Shown here piece by piece: positions 1 through 12,135 of a stretch of 64,000 nucleotides of DNA (its first letter is position 1; the number at the start of each line of letters is the position of its first letter). A program made the translations under genes and the position numbers. Under the pieces are notes generated by a model. That model made no database searches and was not told the origin of the DNA. It saw nothing but the letters and a program-made list of their open reading frames with translations. Source of the DNA: Pollenia angustigena (taxonomy: Eukaryota > Arthropoda > Insecta > Diptera > Polleniidae); assembly GCA_930367215.1 (NCBI GenBank), contig OV884060.1, positions 101,270,151 through 101,334,150 of the forward strand, given 5' to 3'.

Positions 1-488
1 TGGGGCGAATTCAATTTAACTACAAACAAAATGGTTTATGGACACATGGGACAACATACATATATGAAATTATAGACCAAATCTCACCATTTACATACAC
101 TCAAAATATAATGTAGCTAAATTCAAGGGAAACTTAATTTTAAACAATTAAAAATTTATCTAAAACGGATCATTTACATATCATTTAAAATAATTGAATT
201 TATTATTAATTTTTTACACCGGTATTTATGTATAAACGATTAAACAGCATATTTCGTAAAATTCAATAGTTTTTGTTTTTAAAATATGTATATATTTTTT
301 ACCGACGAAAAATCAAACTATATAAAAAAGTAAATACGGAAAAACATTATTTTTTGGTCATACACTTGTTGTTTGTGTACAGCATAATTTATTAAAGCAA
401 ATTTGTAGTTTCTAGCGGTAAATTTTAGCATAGCAAAATATTACAACAACAAATAAAAATTATGTAGTCCAATACATCAGCTTCTCTT
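1..488. other. AT-rich flank with a degenerate dispersed-repeat fragment; no gene
   Basis: No credible coding frame. The first 130 bases (ATGGTTTATGG, then ATTATAGACC and CTCAC.ATTTACATA) resemble 33475-33560, so this is the decayed end of a dispersed repeat. The rest is unremarkable AT-rich DNA. Confidence 0.4.
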
Positions 489-739
489 AAGCGGTCCATA
501 CACTTGCAATATTATTGTGCAAGTAGTCGCACAATGGTTTCAATTTAAATATTGCTCAACCAGGGATGCCAGATTTGACGATCAATCGTCATTTTGACGA
601 TTTTTTGTTCCGAAATTAGCAAAGTGCCGATTTGCTGATTTTTTTTCCAAAAAGTGAAGGTTTTTTTAATTCTCCAAAGTCTAAATAAAACATTAAATTT
701 TCTGACACGTTCGTTTTTTATTCTTGGAATGTTTAACAG

Positions 740-1032
740 CCGTACCTGAACAAGAGCTTAAGGCGGAACGTTTTCTTTCGCTTAGCTTTTTTGCTGATAT
801 GCTGTACCTAAGCAAGAGCGTCAACGTTGTGTCACGAACAGTAGTGATAGCTTTCTTGTTTAATAAAACTCACAAATTAGAAATGAAAATAGAGATAAAA
901 AAGCTACATTGACAAAACAAACATAGCTAAATTGCCATTATTAATTAACAAAATCGGGGTTTCCAATGGCAAAGCGTTGAGTGCGCTCTTTTCAAAAACT
1001 AGAAAACGCGTGCTGCTTTTGTTTAGGTACGG
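740..1032. mobile_element. MITE, TIR CCGTACCTRAACAARAGC
   Basis: CCGTACCTGAACAAGAGC at 740 pairs with CTTTTGTTTAGGTACGG ending at 1032, giving a 293-bp element inside the level-2 hAT. A shorter relative (TIR ACCTAAATAAGAGCGG) is at 40183-40390. The 62-codon open frame across this element is not supported as a gene. Confidence 0.55.
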
Positions 1033-4000
1033 TTGTAATATGCAGGTCTTAAGAAGATATTGAAATAATTATTTTCATAGCACAAAAACAACAATGTTAC
1101 ACTATGTTTTTCTTTTGCCAAAACATCATCGAATGAACCTTTTACAACTCTTTGTATAAATCATATTTTCAATAATTATACGACGCCCATTTCACAAGTT
1201 GTAAGATAATATTTACATAAGTCTCATACGATTCTTGACATGAAATACTCGTTAGATAATCTTTACCCACGTCCTAAGCGATTCGCAAAACGATTGAAGA
1301 AGCGTCATTCGCTGTGCTATGGAAGAATCTCGTGTTACAGTTTTTCCCGTGTGAGGAATCTTCTACGAATAAAAGATGCGCTCATCGAAGATCAAAGACG
1401 CTCTTCATGAGACTCCCAGTATCTCTTACACGATTGAAAATGCTAGTTGGGCACAGGGCTGCCGTTTAAAAATTTTTTATCCGACCACAATTGTCTACAA
1501 AACCTACCAAAATCCTTTGGAACCGACCAATTTTTTTATATATTTAAAAACCAATATGGGCGCTTTCACAGAATAGTCTCGGTGCGCCAACAAATATTTA
1601 AGTTTGTATTTTAAACCATGTTGTTCAAATTCTCTCTTTCACTAAATTGCGCTTTACACCAAAATACAAAAAAATCAATAATATATAAATTTTTTTTTAT
1701 AAACAAGTTAAAAAGCTTGGTGACGTAACGTGACAAGAAGTCAGTGTTGCCAATTTGTGGTGTAATTTGAAATTCTAACTTCAGATACCTAAATAAAATT
1801 AAGATAAGATTTCAGTGATGACATTTATTTCGTTTTCAATATTGTTGCTAAGAAATGCACGGCCTTCTAAACCAAAGTCTCGGTTTCTTTTTAAGAAACG
1901 ACTTCAATTATTAAACATTCATATATTTTCAAATGTTTGGTAATGAATGTCGCAAGATGGACCCTTAGATTTGGGTAAAGATTCCTATCATTGTGATTTA
2001 GAACCTGAAGTTTATTGAAAAAAGTTATTGAAACTTGCCTGGGGGAAGATATGTTTCCAATATTGCAACATATAATTAATTATATTAATTTAAAGGTATT
2101 TTTTAAGACCATGAAACTTAAAATAGTAGACAACACAAAAAAAAAATTAATTTTAATCGCAGATTGATACACGGCATTACCATTTGAAACTGATTTAAAA
2201 CAAATAGACACCGCGCCTGTCCTTGACGAAACGCATTGCAGACGTCCAATTTTGTTTCTCTTTTTCGAATAAAATGAACAATGTTGACCTCCAAGACACC
2301 GATTGTTGCTGGTTTATCAGCATTAACCACTGGCTTCACAACCCTACGGAACAATCAATAAGTGTCACATCGCACGGCCTTGAAGTCTTATTGACAGTTT
2401 ATTTTCTCTAAATCAACACATCGCCTTCATTTGTGAAAAAAGTTGCGTCATTTAAGTCACCTTTAAGTTGCGAAAATCAATGGCTGATTTTCAAAGTATA
2501 TTTGGATAATTTGTTGGCTTTGTTCAAGCCTAAATCTATTCATGATGATATGCCTGATCAAAAAGTGAAAACCGTATGACAGTTCGTTTGATAGCTAACC
2601 TTTCGTAAGCTCTATGGGGCTAAAAAGCATCCATGATAAAGCAATGACAAGGAACATTTTAAATCTTGCCAAGATATATCAACCAATTGTGGAAGTAAAA
2701 CTCATTATTTTAGCAGTTTTATTTTATGTTTGATTAATTTTTTTTAAGTCTTTAATGTTATTTTTTGTTATCTATATATATAAAATTGTAACGTTACTGA
2801 CTGACTGACTCACTGATTCATCATCGCACAGCCTAAAAGCCTGAAGCTAAACAATTGAAATTTGGACCAGAGATTGGTCACTCTCCAAATCGATCCACTT
2901 AGACGGGATTCTTGGAAATTCGAATGTATAGGGGGTAAAAACGGAAAAATGCGGTAACCTTATATCTCCAAAACCAAAAGAGATACAAAAAAAAATGTAA
3001 TACTTATCGTTGCTCTTTAGAAAAACAAGCGGACAGGTGTCTGGTACTTTTTTGAAATTTGGCCCTATTAGAGAGTAAACGGGTAAAACCTGAATTTTGG
3101 TACTTTTTTGATACCCCATTTTTCTTTTGAACCAATAAACATAGAAACAAAGTTTATACCACATTCGAAAGCTATCAAAAAAAATACGAATATAAATATG
3201 GTACTTTTTTTGGTACTTTTTTTTACAAAACATTTCTGTCCATTCATTAACATACTCGTACTAAATAATGGGCCCCCACTACGGTACTGAAATTTTTGAT
3301 ACTTTGATGGGGGAGAAAAATAGTACGAAAAAAAGGAAATACGAGAAATTTGATATTTTTCTTAAGCTTTTTGGTTCTACAACTGGTATTTTTTATTTAT
3401 TTATTTTTTTTTATTTATTTATTTCATTTATTTGGAACTTCTACAACAAAACATGGGTTTTAGTGAGTAGAAATCTAATGAAGTTATGATCAAAAGTATT
3501 TATCAATAACATAAAAATATACAAAATAATAACATAAAACAGGTATATTATTTAAACAATTAATAGGTATGTTGGTATAAAATATAACAAAAGTGAAAAA
3601 AAAAGAATAGTGAAATACATTTTTATATACGAAAACAATATTGAGAGCGATAATAATAACGTTAGTTATTTATGAATAAAATCTAAATAACTGTTGCTTG
3701 AAATGCAGGGCGCTTTTTAAATTGTCGTTTATGTTGGACCTAAAAACATAAGATTCAACATGCAATGTCCTGAGTGGATAAGAATCTATGGAACTTTTTG
3801 GTACTTTTTTGTTCATTACCTGGTACTTTTTGAATTTCTCTTAGTATTGTACCTAGAAACATAAAATTCAATATGCAATGTCCTGGGTGGATGAGAATCA
3901 GAGAATAGCTTTTTGCAATTGAAAAAAAATCGCATTTAATTAACGACAACAAATACACACGCTTACGGTCATACAGTCAAACTCGCGCAACCGCAAATAT

Positions 4001-4091
4001 TCGCTGCTGGTTTGCAGTCATTCAAATAACGCACATCGTGCTTTGTTATGTATACAATCGTTACCTTCGTTTTTTTTATACAGATTCTAAG

Positions 4092-5450
4092 CAGAGTTGC
4101 CAATTTAGCGCCTTTGGCGCTAGATTAAGCGCTTTTTAACTGTCGAAAAGGCGCATATTTTTTCCTTCGCGCTTTTTTAAAAAGAGCGCTAAATTAGCGC
4201 TTTTATTGATACCCAACATTTTTGTACTTTTATTTGCATACATTAAAATCAAGACACATTAAACCAAAATTTGTTTCCGTTTTGAAAATACTTTACTCTG
4301 AAAAGCATTCTATACAAGGAAAGAAGTTTATTTTCTAAAGAAATCCATTTCGTTTCTTAAAACAAGAAAATTCAAAACTAAATAACTGATTTTAACTTAT
4401 TTTGTTCGTATTAAGTAAAAGTTTCTTAAATAAAGAAACATTTTCTCATGATTAAAAAATTCACGTTTTTGGTATATGATCAAAAATTTCAAGAAGCATT
4501 TATTTAATATTAGTCTGATTTTAAAATAGAATCAAGAAACAAAGTTGTTTTTAATAAACTAACTAGTGCTATACGTTTTTATGGAAAAATTTTAGGCTTT
4601 TCTTCTGATTTTGTAAAATAAAAAGCAAAGAAAACATGATTTAAGCAACTATAGAATTAAAATTAATTTTTTAGCTGTATTTTAGTAAATTTTAGTTCGC
4701 TTTGAGTCACAACTTTTTGCTTATGTTCATATACAATAAGAAATTTTTGACTTGGACGAGAATAGTGCAAAATTTTCGTGGTTCAAGACATATTTTCTGG
4801 TGAATTAGTAAATAATTCTTTTCGTGTATAGTTGAAATTATATTACTTTAAGCTTCCTTAAATATCAGAAAAGGCTTTTTAAAAATATTAAAGTTTTATT
4901 AACACTGCTCGGCAAAAAACTAAAAAAAAGTCGATCTAGAGAACTTGATTATGTGATTTTAATTCACTTTAGCGTGCAAAATGCTAATAGTTTATTCAGT
5001 CACGTCTAGTTAACATTTTGTTTACTGATTTCTTGCTTTTTTTATTCATAATATACCTGGATTTCTGATAAATGATAAAAATACTAATTTGCATGGAAAA
5101 ATATAATATAAAATATAAAATAATTATTTGTAAAATATCAATATCGTTCTCAAGTTATGATAAAATATATGTAGCACATAAATGCCTTATTTCGGTCAAA
5201 ATATAAGACTAGCCCATAAAAGAACAAGACATGATAGAAACAACTGAAAACGGATTTGAATTTAGCGCAGTAGTATCTTTGTTTTTCATAAATTTTTATT
5301 TAAAACGATTTTTTTGACGGCCAGTGTTACTAATAAAACTTGGATCTTAAATATGTCATTAAGTTTTTTATTTAAATTTTATTTAGCGCTTTTTAGCGCT
5401 TTTTGATTGGAGACACGGCGCTTTTTGATTAGAAATAGTTCACAACCCTG
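4092..5450. mobile_element. hAT-like element with iterated AGCGC words (TSD ATTCTAAG)
   Basis: CAGAGTTGCCAATTTAGCGC at 4092 and AGTTCACAACCCTG ending 5450, with a perfect 8-bp duplication ATTCTAAG at 4084-4091 and 5451-5458. AGCGC/GCGCT words cluster within about 120 bp of the left end and 70 bp of the right end. The 1359-bp interior is AT-rich with no transposase frame, so this is a non-autonomous element. Confidence 0.9.
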
Positions 5451-5639
5451 ATTCTAAGTGTTCTGAGCGCAAATGATTGTTTGGTAAAGAAACAAAAAAT
5501 ACAAACGAAAGAGCCAGAAATGAAACAATCATTACTCATGTATTTATTCAGCATTAACTATGTAGTACAAGAAAAAAAAAATTTAAATGAAACTAAACAC
5601 ACATACTTATGTAGGTACACACAATTTCCATAGAAACAA

Positions 5640-5925
5640 AAAGGACAGTAGTAGTAGTAGTAGGTACAATGTATTTTTGTTATTGTTGTTTTTATTGTTG
5701 TTAATTTTGAAAAAGCGTCTCATCGTTGTTTATTGTTGTTGTTGTTAATGTAAACAAAAGTATAGAGAATGTGCTCTTTTGAATTTACTCAGTTGTGTTA
5801 TATTGCGTGAGCAACAAAAATGCAAATAAAGCACTTTCAATAAAAAACGAATAAATGAAAATATCAAATGTGTACGAAAGGAAAAAAAAATTACCAACGT
5901 TGAACTTTGTTTTGCATGTATAGAG
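5640..5925. repeat. Dispersed repeat, inverted copy at 25530-25810
   Basis: This segment (GTAGTAG run, TTGTTGTT-rich stretch, then GCGTGAGCAACAAAAATGC) is the reverse complement of about 280 bp at 25530-25810. It includes (GTA)n and (GTT)n simple repeats. Confidence 0.6.
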
Positions 5926-6023
5926 TTATTGTAAATTTTAGCGTATGAATAAATGCACAAAAATAGTGAGTTTTGAGGTTCTCTGATGAGAATCTATAAG
6001 AGTGAACTTTTTTATTCTTTGAG

Positions 6024-6880
6024 TGGTACTTTTTGAATTTCCGTTGGTATTGGACCTAGAAAGATAAAATTTAACACGCAAGGTCCTGAGTGGATAAGAA
6101 TTTATAAGAGGGAAGTTTTTGGTACTTTTTTGTTCATTTACTGGTACTTTTTGAATTTCCGTCAGTATTGGACCTAGAAACATAAAATTAAACATGCACG
6201 ATCCTGTGTAAATGAGAATTTTTTAGTGGGATCTTATTGGTACTTTTTTATTCGTTAGCTGGTACTTTTTGAATTTCCGTAAGTATTGGACCTAGAAACT
6301 TACAATTAAACATGGAAGGTCTTGAGTGAATGACAATCTGTTACAGAGATCTTTTTGGTACTTTTTCGTTTTTTAACTGGTACTTTTTTTAAATTTTCGC
6401 TAATGTTGGTCTAATGAACATAAAATTAAACCTGCATGGTCCTGAGTGAATGAGAATCTCTAATAGCGCTTATTGGTACTTTTTAGTTTTTAAACTGGTA
6501 CTTTTTGAATATCTGTTATTATTGGACTTAGAAACATAAAATTCAAGATGCAATGCCCTAAGTGGATAAGAATCTATAAGAGGGAAGTTTTTGGTACTTC
6601 TTTGTTCTTTAACTGGTACTTTTTGAATTTCCGTTAGTATTGGATCTAGAAACATGCAAGGTCCTGAGTGGATGAAAATCTGTAAGAGGGCTTTTTGGTA
6701 CGATTTTGTTCTTTAACTGGTGCCTTTTATATTTCCATATTTATTGGATCTAGAAACATAAAATTAAACATGCAAGTTCCTGAGTGAATGAGAATCTGTA
6801 AGAGGGATTTTTTGCTACTTTTTCGTTCTCTAACTGGTATTTTTTTAAAATAAACTGGTACTTTTTTTAATTTAATATTT
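6024..6880 (+). repeat. About 117-bp tandem minisatellite inside the Helitron-like array
   Basis: At least seven head-to-tail units begin GGTACTTTTTGAATTTCCGT and continue TATTGGACCTAGAAACATAA, then GTCCTGAGTGAATGAGAATC. Starts are near 6025, 6141, 6258, 6377, 6495, 6614 and 6715. The 6614 unit lacks about 20 bp. Stray units occur at 3783-3905 and at 8240, where the 842-bp MITE splits one. Confidence 0.85.
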
Positions 6881-7173
6881 ATTTTTGTGCATTAAATAAA
6901 ATAGCAAATTGGTGTCTGGTACTTTTACGAAATTCGGTAGTTTTAGGTAGTAAACGAAAAAAACCTGTATTTTGGAACTTTTTTTCACCATCTAGCTTTT
7001 AAACCAATACGTATAGAAATAAAAATTATATAACATTTGTAACTTATCTAAAAATACAAAGACGAATTTGGTATTTTTTCGAAATTCGAACGTTTAAGGG
7101 GTGAAAATTGTACCTACGTATATCGATCCCGCGAACCACATACCTCCTAAACTAAAAGTAATAAAAAACATCA

Positions 7174-7503
7174 GGGGGGCTACTCTCTATTGCGATGCGA
7201 ACGCAATTTCGATGCGAAAGCTAAATGCCAACTTAGTAGTACTCTCTATCACTTTCCCAAAATTTTTTGAAAATGAGGCAAAACTGGCAATAGAAATGAA
7301 AGATGGCGCAGATTGACAGTAATGAAATGCTAAAATATGTGAATATATTTCAAATTGGAAAATTTATATAAAATAAATAGTGATAATTTGCGAAAAGAAA
7401 AAAATTAATAGATGCGAAAGACAAATGCGCAACCGCATTAAAGAGTACCAATCGCTAGATTTGCTACCATTTTCTTTCGCATCGCAATAGAGAGTAGCCC
7501 CCC
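7174..7503. mobile_element. 330-bp MITE with 28-bp perfect TIRs
   Basis: GGGGGGCTACTCTCTATTGC... at 7174 is perfectly inverted over 28 bp at 7476-7503. It interrupts a Helitron-like unit: compare the AATACTTATCGTTG context at 3000 with GCACTTATCGTTG at 7505. The target duplication is not clear. The open frame across its left half is not a gene. Confidence 0.85.
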
Positions 7504-8300
7504 AGCACTTATCGTTGTTCATTAGAAAACTTCGCTAACCTTATACATATCTTCTAAACAAAAAGAGATATAAAAAAAATAATACTAATTGTTGTTCATT
7601 AAAAAAATAAACGGACAGGTGTCTGGTACTTTTTTGAGGTACGGCCTTTTTGGGGTGTAAAAGGGTAAATAAATATTGTATCACATTTTTAGCTTATCTA
7701 AAAAATACAAAACAGATTTGGAACTTTTTTGAAATTCAAAAGTTTAAGGTGTGAAAATCGTTCCTAATTTTGTTACTTTTTTCACAACATTTTTCTCCAT
7801 CTCTATATAATATACATTTGTAAAGTAACTGACTGATTCATCATCGCACATCCTAAACTCCTGAAGCTAAAAAGCTGACTTTTGGACCGGAGGTTGGCCT
7901 CTCGCCAAATCGGTCCCGCTAACCTCAAACATCCAAAATTAAAGAGATCAAAAAAATTTACCACTTATTGTTGTTCAATAAAAAAATAAGGGGACAGGTG
8001 CCTGGTATTTTTTTGAAATTTGGTCCATTTTGGGGTTAAACGCGTACGACCTGTACAATTTTGGAACCTTTTTTTCATGCCACCTATCTTTTAAACCAAA
8101 ACATTTTCTTCATTCTATGACATAAATGTAATAAATGATGGGCTCCCACAACAACACTTAAATTTTTGATACATAAATAGGGAGAAAAAGTATCAAAAAG
8201 GATAATACTGGAAATCAACTTTCTTTCATTTGCTTTTGTGTCCTACGAGTGGTACTTTTTGAATGTTCTATAATATTGAACTTTGAAACACAATATTATA

Positions 8301-9142
8301 CACACAGATAAAAATACCCATGTAAAATTAACATGGAAAAATGTTGATTGAGAATCATGTTAAATTTCAGAAAAATTATGCCCTTTACTTAAATTTATCA
8401 TTATTTCATATTAATTTTTAATAAAAAATATCAAAATAACCTTAAATTACGTTTATTTAATATTATTCACTGTTAAAAAAATAAAAAAAAAAAATATTAA
8501 AATATAAATAAATCTGGATTCAATATTGAACCCATAAAAACCTGTTTTGTATTAAAATCAAAAGCTTATCTTGTTAAATTAACATGCATACCTACTTAAT
8601 TATGTACATTTTTTATTTTCACTTTTAAAATATGTTATAAAAAGAAGACAATTCCCGTATTCTTTTAATTAAAATTGTTTATTTAAATAGTACATCAAGT
8701 TTTCAAAGTAGAATGATGACCATATCGGGCGATTCTGCTGATGCTTCTGTTAACAAAGGAGAATACAAAATAAGTGAAACATGTATTACAGGGTTTTGAA
8801 TTATTCTTACATAAATGCAAATGTTGTCTGAAGCTTCTTCACACTGTTAAAATACACTCAAAGCCATTTGATTCTACATGAAATTCACGTTGTTTCAACT
8901 GGAAATAACTTTCATTCAACGTGATTCCGATTGTTATTTCAATATAAATTACATTTTGCTCTAACTTTACTGCAATGTTAAATTAACATGAATTATAGTT
9001 ATATCAAAAGAAAAAAATGTTGTTCGCAGTTATTGTAAAATCAGTTTGAATTAACATGAAACCCGTATGAAGCAAAATCACTACCGAAAAAATTTAAATC
9101 AACCTTGTATTCGACGTTTTTTACTTGATTTTTTTCTGTGTG
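8301..9142 (+). mobile_element. 842-bp MITE, copy 1 (CACACAG ends, TSD TA)
   Basis: Begins CACACAGATAAAAATACCC and ends GATTTTTTTCTGTGTG, flanked by TA on both sides. It splits a 117-bp minisatellite unit (AAACACAATATTA | GGTACAAAGTCCTG), which gives the empty-site sequence. AATTAACATG recurs about five times inside. A same-length, same-orientation copy with only about a dozen differences lies at 48632-49473. Confidence 0.92.
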
Positions 9143-10746
9143 TAGGTACAAAGTCCTGTGTGAATATCAACCTATGACAAAAAAATATTTTGGATTTTTT
9201 TCGCTAAAACCTAGGCATATAAATTTGTTCATGAAAGGATAGTCCCGACTAAAAAGTAGTGAGTTAAATGCTAGAATTTAAGCAAGTTTAAACCTAGAAA
9301 AATAAACTTTGGCATAAAAATATGTCCACGAAAAAAAAGGACACGCTAACGAAGTTGCGGGTTAAATGCTAATTTTAAATAAAATTAACAGTTTGACTAA
9401 TATTGATCTTGTTTTAATGAGTTTGTTGTGTTTTTTCTTCTTTGTAAATGTTTTTTTATTAAATAAAACTTTAATTTTATATCAGGTGTAATTTCATTTA
9501 AATTGGGTAATTTTGCTTCATCTCAAGTGTAATTTTGAATCTTGCTGGTGGTAACACTGCAAGAAATAGACTTTTCGATAAAAAAAAAAAATACCCATAT
9601 ACATACTTATCCTACTTAATCAACAAGAGGGTATTAACTCAAAATTTTAATCTACAAGAATAGAAAAATCTTGTTAAATTTTAATTATTACAAACTTTTA
9701 TAATATTTAAATAAAGTACTTGAATGAACCAACTCTTATAAAATAAATTAAAATATACTTATTCATAGTGATCTGCAATATATTGCATCGCCAATTTCGA
9801 AGAATCGCGTGGATTCGCGAGTTTTTGTAGGTACTTCGACTCCGACTCCGGTACAAAAAACTCAACTCCATAGCCGTGAGAAATTCTTGTAGTTCAGAAA
9901 AAAAAACTGTTAATATTACGACACAGAACCTCAACATAATTTTACATGCGTAACTTAAACAAAGGTGAACAGAGTGAAATTGAGACAACGCGCCATCTGA
10001 CTTGGTTAGCTCGAATTAGGGTACAAAACTATCCTTTATAGAACTAATTCCGTCCAACAATACAATTCGTCTTTGCTACATTCGTAGTTTCATCAGCAAT
10101 CAAAAATAATCTATAGGCAGCTTCTTCAACAGACTTTTTCCTACCACATTAAATACGTTTTGCTATGGTTAAATCTAGGCAACACTCATCCAAAATAAGG
10201 CTGGCAATTAGTCCATTAGCAAAAATGGGAAATTTTGTTTGTTTTTCGTCTGCTGAAAAGTAAATAGCGTTGCCAGAAAAATAAATAGCGTTGCCTTCTC
10301 AAACCGACCAAAATTAGGACCAAAGGAAAAATATCCGACCAAATTTGGTCGGAAAAGACTAAGTCGGCAACCCTGGTTGGGCATGAAGTAATTACGTTTT
10401 TGTTGAATGTGTTTTTTTTTATAAAAATTGTTAACAAAAATCTAAAGTTTAAGTTGTCCGATTTTTTTTTGACGATTTTTCGAAACGTGAAAGGCGTTTT
10501 TTTTATTTTCTCACAAATTTATCTCGCAGCCCTCTGCTCAACTTTCATTTAAAAAAAAGGTGAACATTACCTATAGGAATAACATAAACAGCATTGTACA
10601 ATGCTGCTAACACATTTCACTTTCTTTTCGTTGTGCAATAAAAATCAAATATATATTGTGTCACCTTCGAATACCTCATACACATTTGCGATATAATTGT
10701 ACAATACGTAAAATTGAAAAATTTTATTTAAGTGTATGAGCCGCTT

Positions 10747-11340
10747 TAACTTTTGAACAAATAACACTCCCACAAAGACGTTTCGTGCATGAAAGGGTTA
10801 AGAAATTGACTACATATATAAGTTTCCAACTTTCAAAAGATAACCGGACCTTTTACTAATAATTCCTAAGCAAACAAGTACTAAGTGTATGTGTTTATTA
10901 GGGCTGCGGTGAGTGTTCGATTTCACATTCGCATATGCTTCTCTAAAATGTATGCAAATATTTAAAGCGATTACATATCTAATGATGGCAATGTCACTAA
11001 TATCTGAAAACTTTTTACGGAAAATAAATTATAATTGTTTGACATCGGTATTAAACTATTTGATGTTTCGGTGTTTTCATTCAAACGGTATCAACAACTT
11101 TATAGCGGTATAGGTAGACAACTTTATAGCGGTATAGGTATGTATATCGGTTTTAAAATTGAATTAACCAATTATATGGTGGCTATTACCAAAGGTATTT
11201 TAGTATAATATTGTTGAAATTGTATTACCTTTGCAAAATGTATACCTTTTTAAAATAAATTTAAAAAAATATATATTAAAAAAACATTTGAATCAAATTT
11301 TTACTGATAGCCGAAACGTACATATGTATGTGTTTGCTTC
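10747..11340. other. AT-rich spacer, no gene
   Basis: No supported coding frame. The only structure is a tandem pair of ACAACTTTATAGCGGTATAG at about 11092-11142. Confidence 0.5.
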
Positions 11341-12135
11341 ATACCCTGCAAATAATAGGACCAGTCCAAACACGCGTGTAAAGAGTAGTCCACAAGGGAC
11401 CAGGACTAGTCCACAAGTAACCCAAACGTATGGAAAAAACCTGGTCTATTTAACATTACGATGTCCTAGGAGAGGACCATATAACCCACCTTTGGACCAC
11501 TAAGGAGTAGTTTTAAAACTACTCCATGGTATACTCAAGAGGATTAGTTTTGAAGTCGTTTAAAAACGAAAGCATGTCGTTAAAAAACGAAGACATGTCG
11601 TCTCACTACAAACACTTTTTAACAATGGCATGGTCCATGCTTGCATTACATCGGACTAGTCCATGGTGGTCCAATTTTATTTGCAGGGTATTTACACAAA
11701 AAATGGTATTTGCTTTTGCATTTACAGGAATTTAATTTATGGTGTTTTCTTTTCTACAAAAAAGTGTGACATTTTATTTAAAAAAAAAACTACTCCATGG
11801 TATATAACCCACCTTTGGACCAGTAAGGAGTAGTTTTAAAACTACTCCATGGTATACTCAAGAGGATTAGTTTTGAAGTCGTTTAAAAACGAAAGCATGT
11901 CGTTAAAAAACGAAGACATGTCGTCTCACTACAAACACTTTTTAACAATGGCATGGTCCATGCTTGCATTACATCGGACTAGTCCATGGAGTAGTCCATT
12001 TTATCAAAATGGGTCAGGTGGTCCAATTTTATTTGCAGGGTATTTACACAAAAAATGGTATTTGCTTTTGCATTTACAGGAATTTAATTTATGGTGTTTT
12101 CTTTTCTACAAAAAAGTGTGACATTTTATTTAAAA
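11341..12135. mobile_element. TACCCTGCAAATAA element with a 323-bp tandem duplication
   Basis: ATACCCTGCAAATAATAGGACC at 11340 is inverted at TGGTCCAATTTTATTTGCAG (11667 and again 12016), so the element carries TACCCTGCAAATAA TIRs. The block from ATAACCCACCTTTGGACC is present twice, at 11481 and 11804, an offset of 323 bp. The second copy has about 30 extra bases near 11995. GGACTAGTCC and CCATGG palindromes recur. A third, inverted partial copy is at 25812-25921. The open frames here are duplicated with the repeat and are not genes. Confidence 0.7.

Larger units (their letters stand above)
2771..9372. mobile_element. Helitron-like array with repeated heads and tails
   Basis: Starts TCTATATATATAAAATTG after an A (2770) and is followed by a GACTGACTGACT...TTCATCATCGCAC head. 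A second, similar head is at about 7797-7850. At the 3' side two tails occur in tandem: GAGTTAAATGCTAG (ending 9274) and GCGGGTTAAATGCTAA (ending 9372), the latter preceded by a CACGC...GCGGG hairpin and followed by T. A 5' TC, a 3' hairpin plus CTRR and insertion between A and T are Helitron features. The inside is filled with GGTACTTTTT-containing repeats. No Rep/helicase frame is seen, so it is non-autonomous or decayed. It carries three later insertions (4092-5450, 7174-7503, 8301-9142). Confidence 0.6.
1742..9559. mobile_element. hAT-like element, nest level 4 (TSD CAAGAAGT/CAAGAAAT)
   Basis: Left end CAGTGTTGCCAATTTG at 1742, right end GTGGTAACACTG at 9559. The 8-bp flanks CAAGAAGT (1734-1741) and CAAGAAAT (9560-9567) match at 7 of 8. 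GTGTAATTT words sit at both ends. The segment 1800-2770 has short open stretches (a minus-strand frame at 2118-2354 is the longest) that I cannot match to any protein. Confidence 0.75.
1454..10375. mobile_element. hAT-like element, nest level 3 (TSD GTTGGGCA)
   Basis: Left end CAGGGCTGCCGTTT at 1454, right end GTCGGCAACCCTG at 10375. Perfect 8-bp duplication GTTGGGCA at 1446-1453 and 10376-10383. The sub-terminal word CCGACCA is repeated at both ends (near 1482 and 1525 on the left; near 10305, 10335 and 10347 on the right), as expected for transposase-binding sites. Its own DNA is 1454-1741 plus 9568-10375, so it is a non-autonomous copy. Confidence 0.88.
561..10534. mobile_element. hAT-like element, nest level 2 (TSD TGCTCAAC)
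   Basis: Starts CAGGGATGCCAGATTTGACG and ends CGCAGCCCTC. It is bounded by a perfect 8-bp duplication TGCTCAAC at 553-560 and 10535-10542. Both ends carry GACGATTTTT/CCGATTT words. The last base is C where the family usually ends in G. Eight-bp duplications and CAG.G termini are the hallmark of hAT elements. Only 561-1453 and 10384-10534 are its own sequence, and I see no transposase. Confidence 0.75.
489..10746. mobile_element. Outermost inverted-repeat element (AAGCGG...CATACACTT family), split by a 10-kb nest
   Basis: The left end AAGCGGTCCATACACTTGC (489 on) is the inverted complement of the right end AAGTGTATGAGCCGCTT (ending 10746). Only 489-560 and 10543-10746 belong to the element itself, about 280 bp; everything between is an insertion. 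A third left end of this family lies at 45387. TTAA-like sequence flanks both sides, but a clean target duplication is not visible. Confidence 0.6.

Noticed and set aside
2118..2354. 78-codon minus-strand frame as a gene
   Set aside because: No recognisable domain, lies inside a decayed transposon segment, and the opposite strand is equally open.
6024..6880. CRISPR-like array from regularly spaced GGTACTTTTTG
   Set aside because: The whole 117-bp unit is repeated, spacers are not unique, and the DNA is from an animal.
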